Shown here: one piece after another, positions 31,825 through 32,481 of the stretch
Numbering within the stretch: the first letter of the stretch is position 1
Layout: every line of letters begins with the position of its first letter
Source: an uncultured Alphaproteobacteria bacterium
GTDB taxonomy: Bacteria; Pseudomonadota; Alphaproteobacteria; RF32; CAG-239
DNA: 32,481 bases
Assembly: GCA_949282205.1 (NCBI GenBank)
Contig: CASDOS010000007.1
Coordinates: forward strand, 1-32,481
Direction of reading: 5' to 3'
The notes under the pieces: generated by a model
Seen by the model: only the letters and a program-made list of their open reading frames with translations
Told to the model about the DNA's origin: nothing
Database searches by the model: none
Position numbers and translations under genes: made by a program

Positions 31825-32481
31825 TTAATTCTCAGAAGTACATTGTTCACAGCACATTCTCCAAGAGTCTACATCGCAATCGCCAACACAATCCGCCATA
31901 CAATCTCTGTCACTTCCGCACTTTTTTTGGCATGACTGTTCTGAAAGTGTCGAGCCTATTAGTGGATGACACTTAGCGGATGTCGCCATTTCTGCATATT
32001 TAGTGCCACATTCACCATGAGTGTAACTTGACCATGTATTACAATTGTAACCTTTATAGTAGTCATATCCGTTACTAACTGTACAATATTTTTCATCTTC
32101 TATACATTTATAGCACAGAGAACTTGAGGATGGACAAGTTGATACATCTTGGTCTTTCACTTTATATGCACTTACCTTTTTCTCACCACTTCCACACGTT
32201 ACAGAGGTTGAATAACCTGGAGGACAAGAGTATGTGCATGGTGAGCATTTGAACCCATGATAATCATGGCTGCTACCACCATTGTAATATCCTGATTTAC
32301 ATCCAGTAGCTTTATAACAAGTTAAGCCAATGGTACCTGTTGTAGATGTTCGTGTAAAGTATGAAGTACTTGGCGCATCTAAGTAATAGTCAGTACTGCA
32401 TGCTTTTTTATAGCAAGTGATACCGCCATAGCTGCTGCTCATGGTAGAAACACCACCACTTAATGATGAAACCGGAATTCC
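31825..32481 (-). CDS. Cysteine-rich secreted protein, C-terminal part (paralogue of the giant repeat protein)
   Basis: The frame stays open to the window edge, so the gene is cut at its 5' end; at least 218 residues are visible. They begin with the SSLSGGVSTMSS linker also found in the giant protein. CYKKAC...YYLDAPSTSYFTRTS and CYKATGCKSGYYNGGSSHDYHGFKC modules follow, as in its C-terminal half, then a distinct Cys-rich end with CxxxC spacing (GDCDVDSWRMCCEQCTSEN). The terminal beta domain of the giant protein is absent. The internal ATG at 32442 is not the start. It is convergent with the lipoprotein gene. Same family, location and disulfide role are inferred from the paralogue. Confidence 0.82.
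   Translation of the reverse strand, partial: GIPVSSLSGGVSTMSSSYGGITCYKKACSTDYYLDAPSTSYFTRTSTTGTIGLTCYKATGCKSGYYNGGSSHDYHGFKCSPCTYSCPPGYSTSVTCGSGEKKVSAYKVKDQDVSTCPSSSSLCYKCIEDEKYCTVSNGYDYYKGYNCNTWSSYTHGECGTKYAEMATSAKCHPLIGSTLSEQSCQKKCGSDRDCMADCVGDCDVDSWRMCCEQCTSEN

Overview
The window is AT-rich chromosomal DNA. It most likely comes from an uncultured, host-associated alphaproteobacterium of the low-GC gut type, which is an inference from gene content. The evidence is dusB (nifR3) next to trkA, the mlaA-mlaC pair, a BI-1/YccA-type membrane protein, and very large cysteine-rich secreted repeat proteins. No ribosomal RNA or other decisive taxonomic marker is present.

Layout. 1-140 is the right end of an IS3-family insertion sequence. 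252-998 encodes a secreted protein with a duplicated domain of unknown function. 1019-5405 is a leftward operon: a membrane-anchored coiled-coil protein, then dusB, then trkA. A tRNA-Thr(GGT) at 5604 opens an accessory region (about 5.7-15.4 kb). That region holds a Dam-like methylase with a PD-(D/E)XK restriction enzyme, a histidine phosphatase, a secreted ankyrin protein, an RBBP9-like hydrolase, an unknown periplasmic protein, an MFS transporter, a P-loop kinase-like protein and an EamA transporter. Four directly oriented copies of a 110-155 bp dispersed repeat separate these genes. Two copies share a 15-nt core with the 3' end of the tRNA gene, so the region looks like a stack of cassettes accreted at a tRNA-type site. 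No integrase is visible.

15.5-23.3 kb is more ordinary: an EF-Tu-like beta-barrel protein, a hexapeptide acyltransferase with glmS, a nitroreductase, a BI-1 protein, a DegT-type sugar aminotransferase and mlaA-mlaC. glmS, the acyltransferase and the aminotransferase would fit amino-sugar and envelope-polysaccharide synthesis; mlaAC maintains outer-membrane lipid asymmetry. Between the BI-1 and aminotransferase genes lies a minimal CRISPR-like unit (36-nt repeat, 30-nt spacer, 36-nt repeat) with a partial anti-repeat beside it and no cas gene in view.

23.4-32.5 kb is surface-protein territory. A 1907-residue cysteine-rich secreted protein carries about 25 tandem repeats of about 34 residues. 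Its central 11 repeats have lost their paired cysteines and are nearly identical at DNA level. Next comes a Bacteroidota-style lipoprotein gene without a Shine-Dalgarno sequence, probably imported. Then, convergent and cut by the window edge, comes a paralogue of the giant protein, sharing a 37-nt near-identical inverted segment with it.

The best candidates for something undescribed are the tRNA-end-like cassette repeats, the orphan CRISPR/anti-repeat locus and the cysteine-free block of the giant repeat protein.
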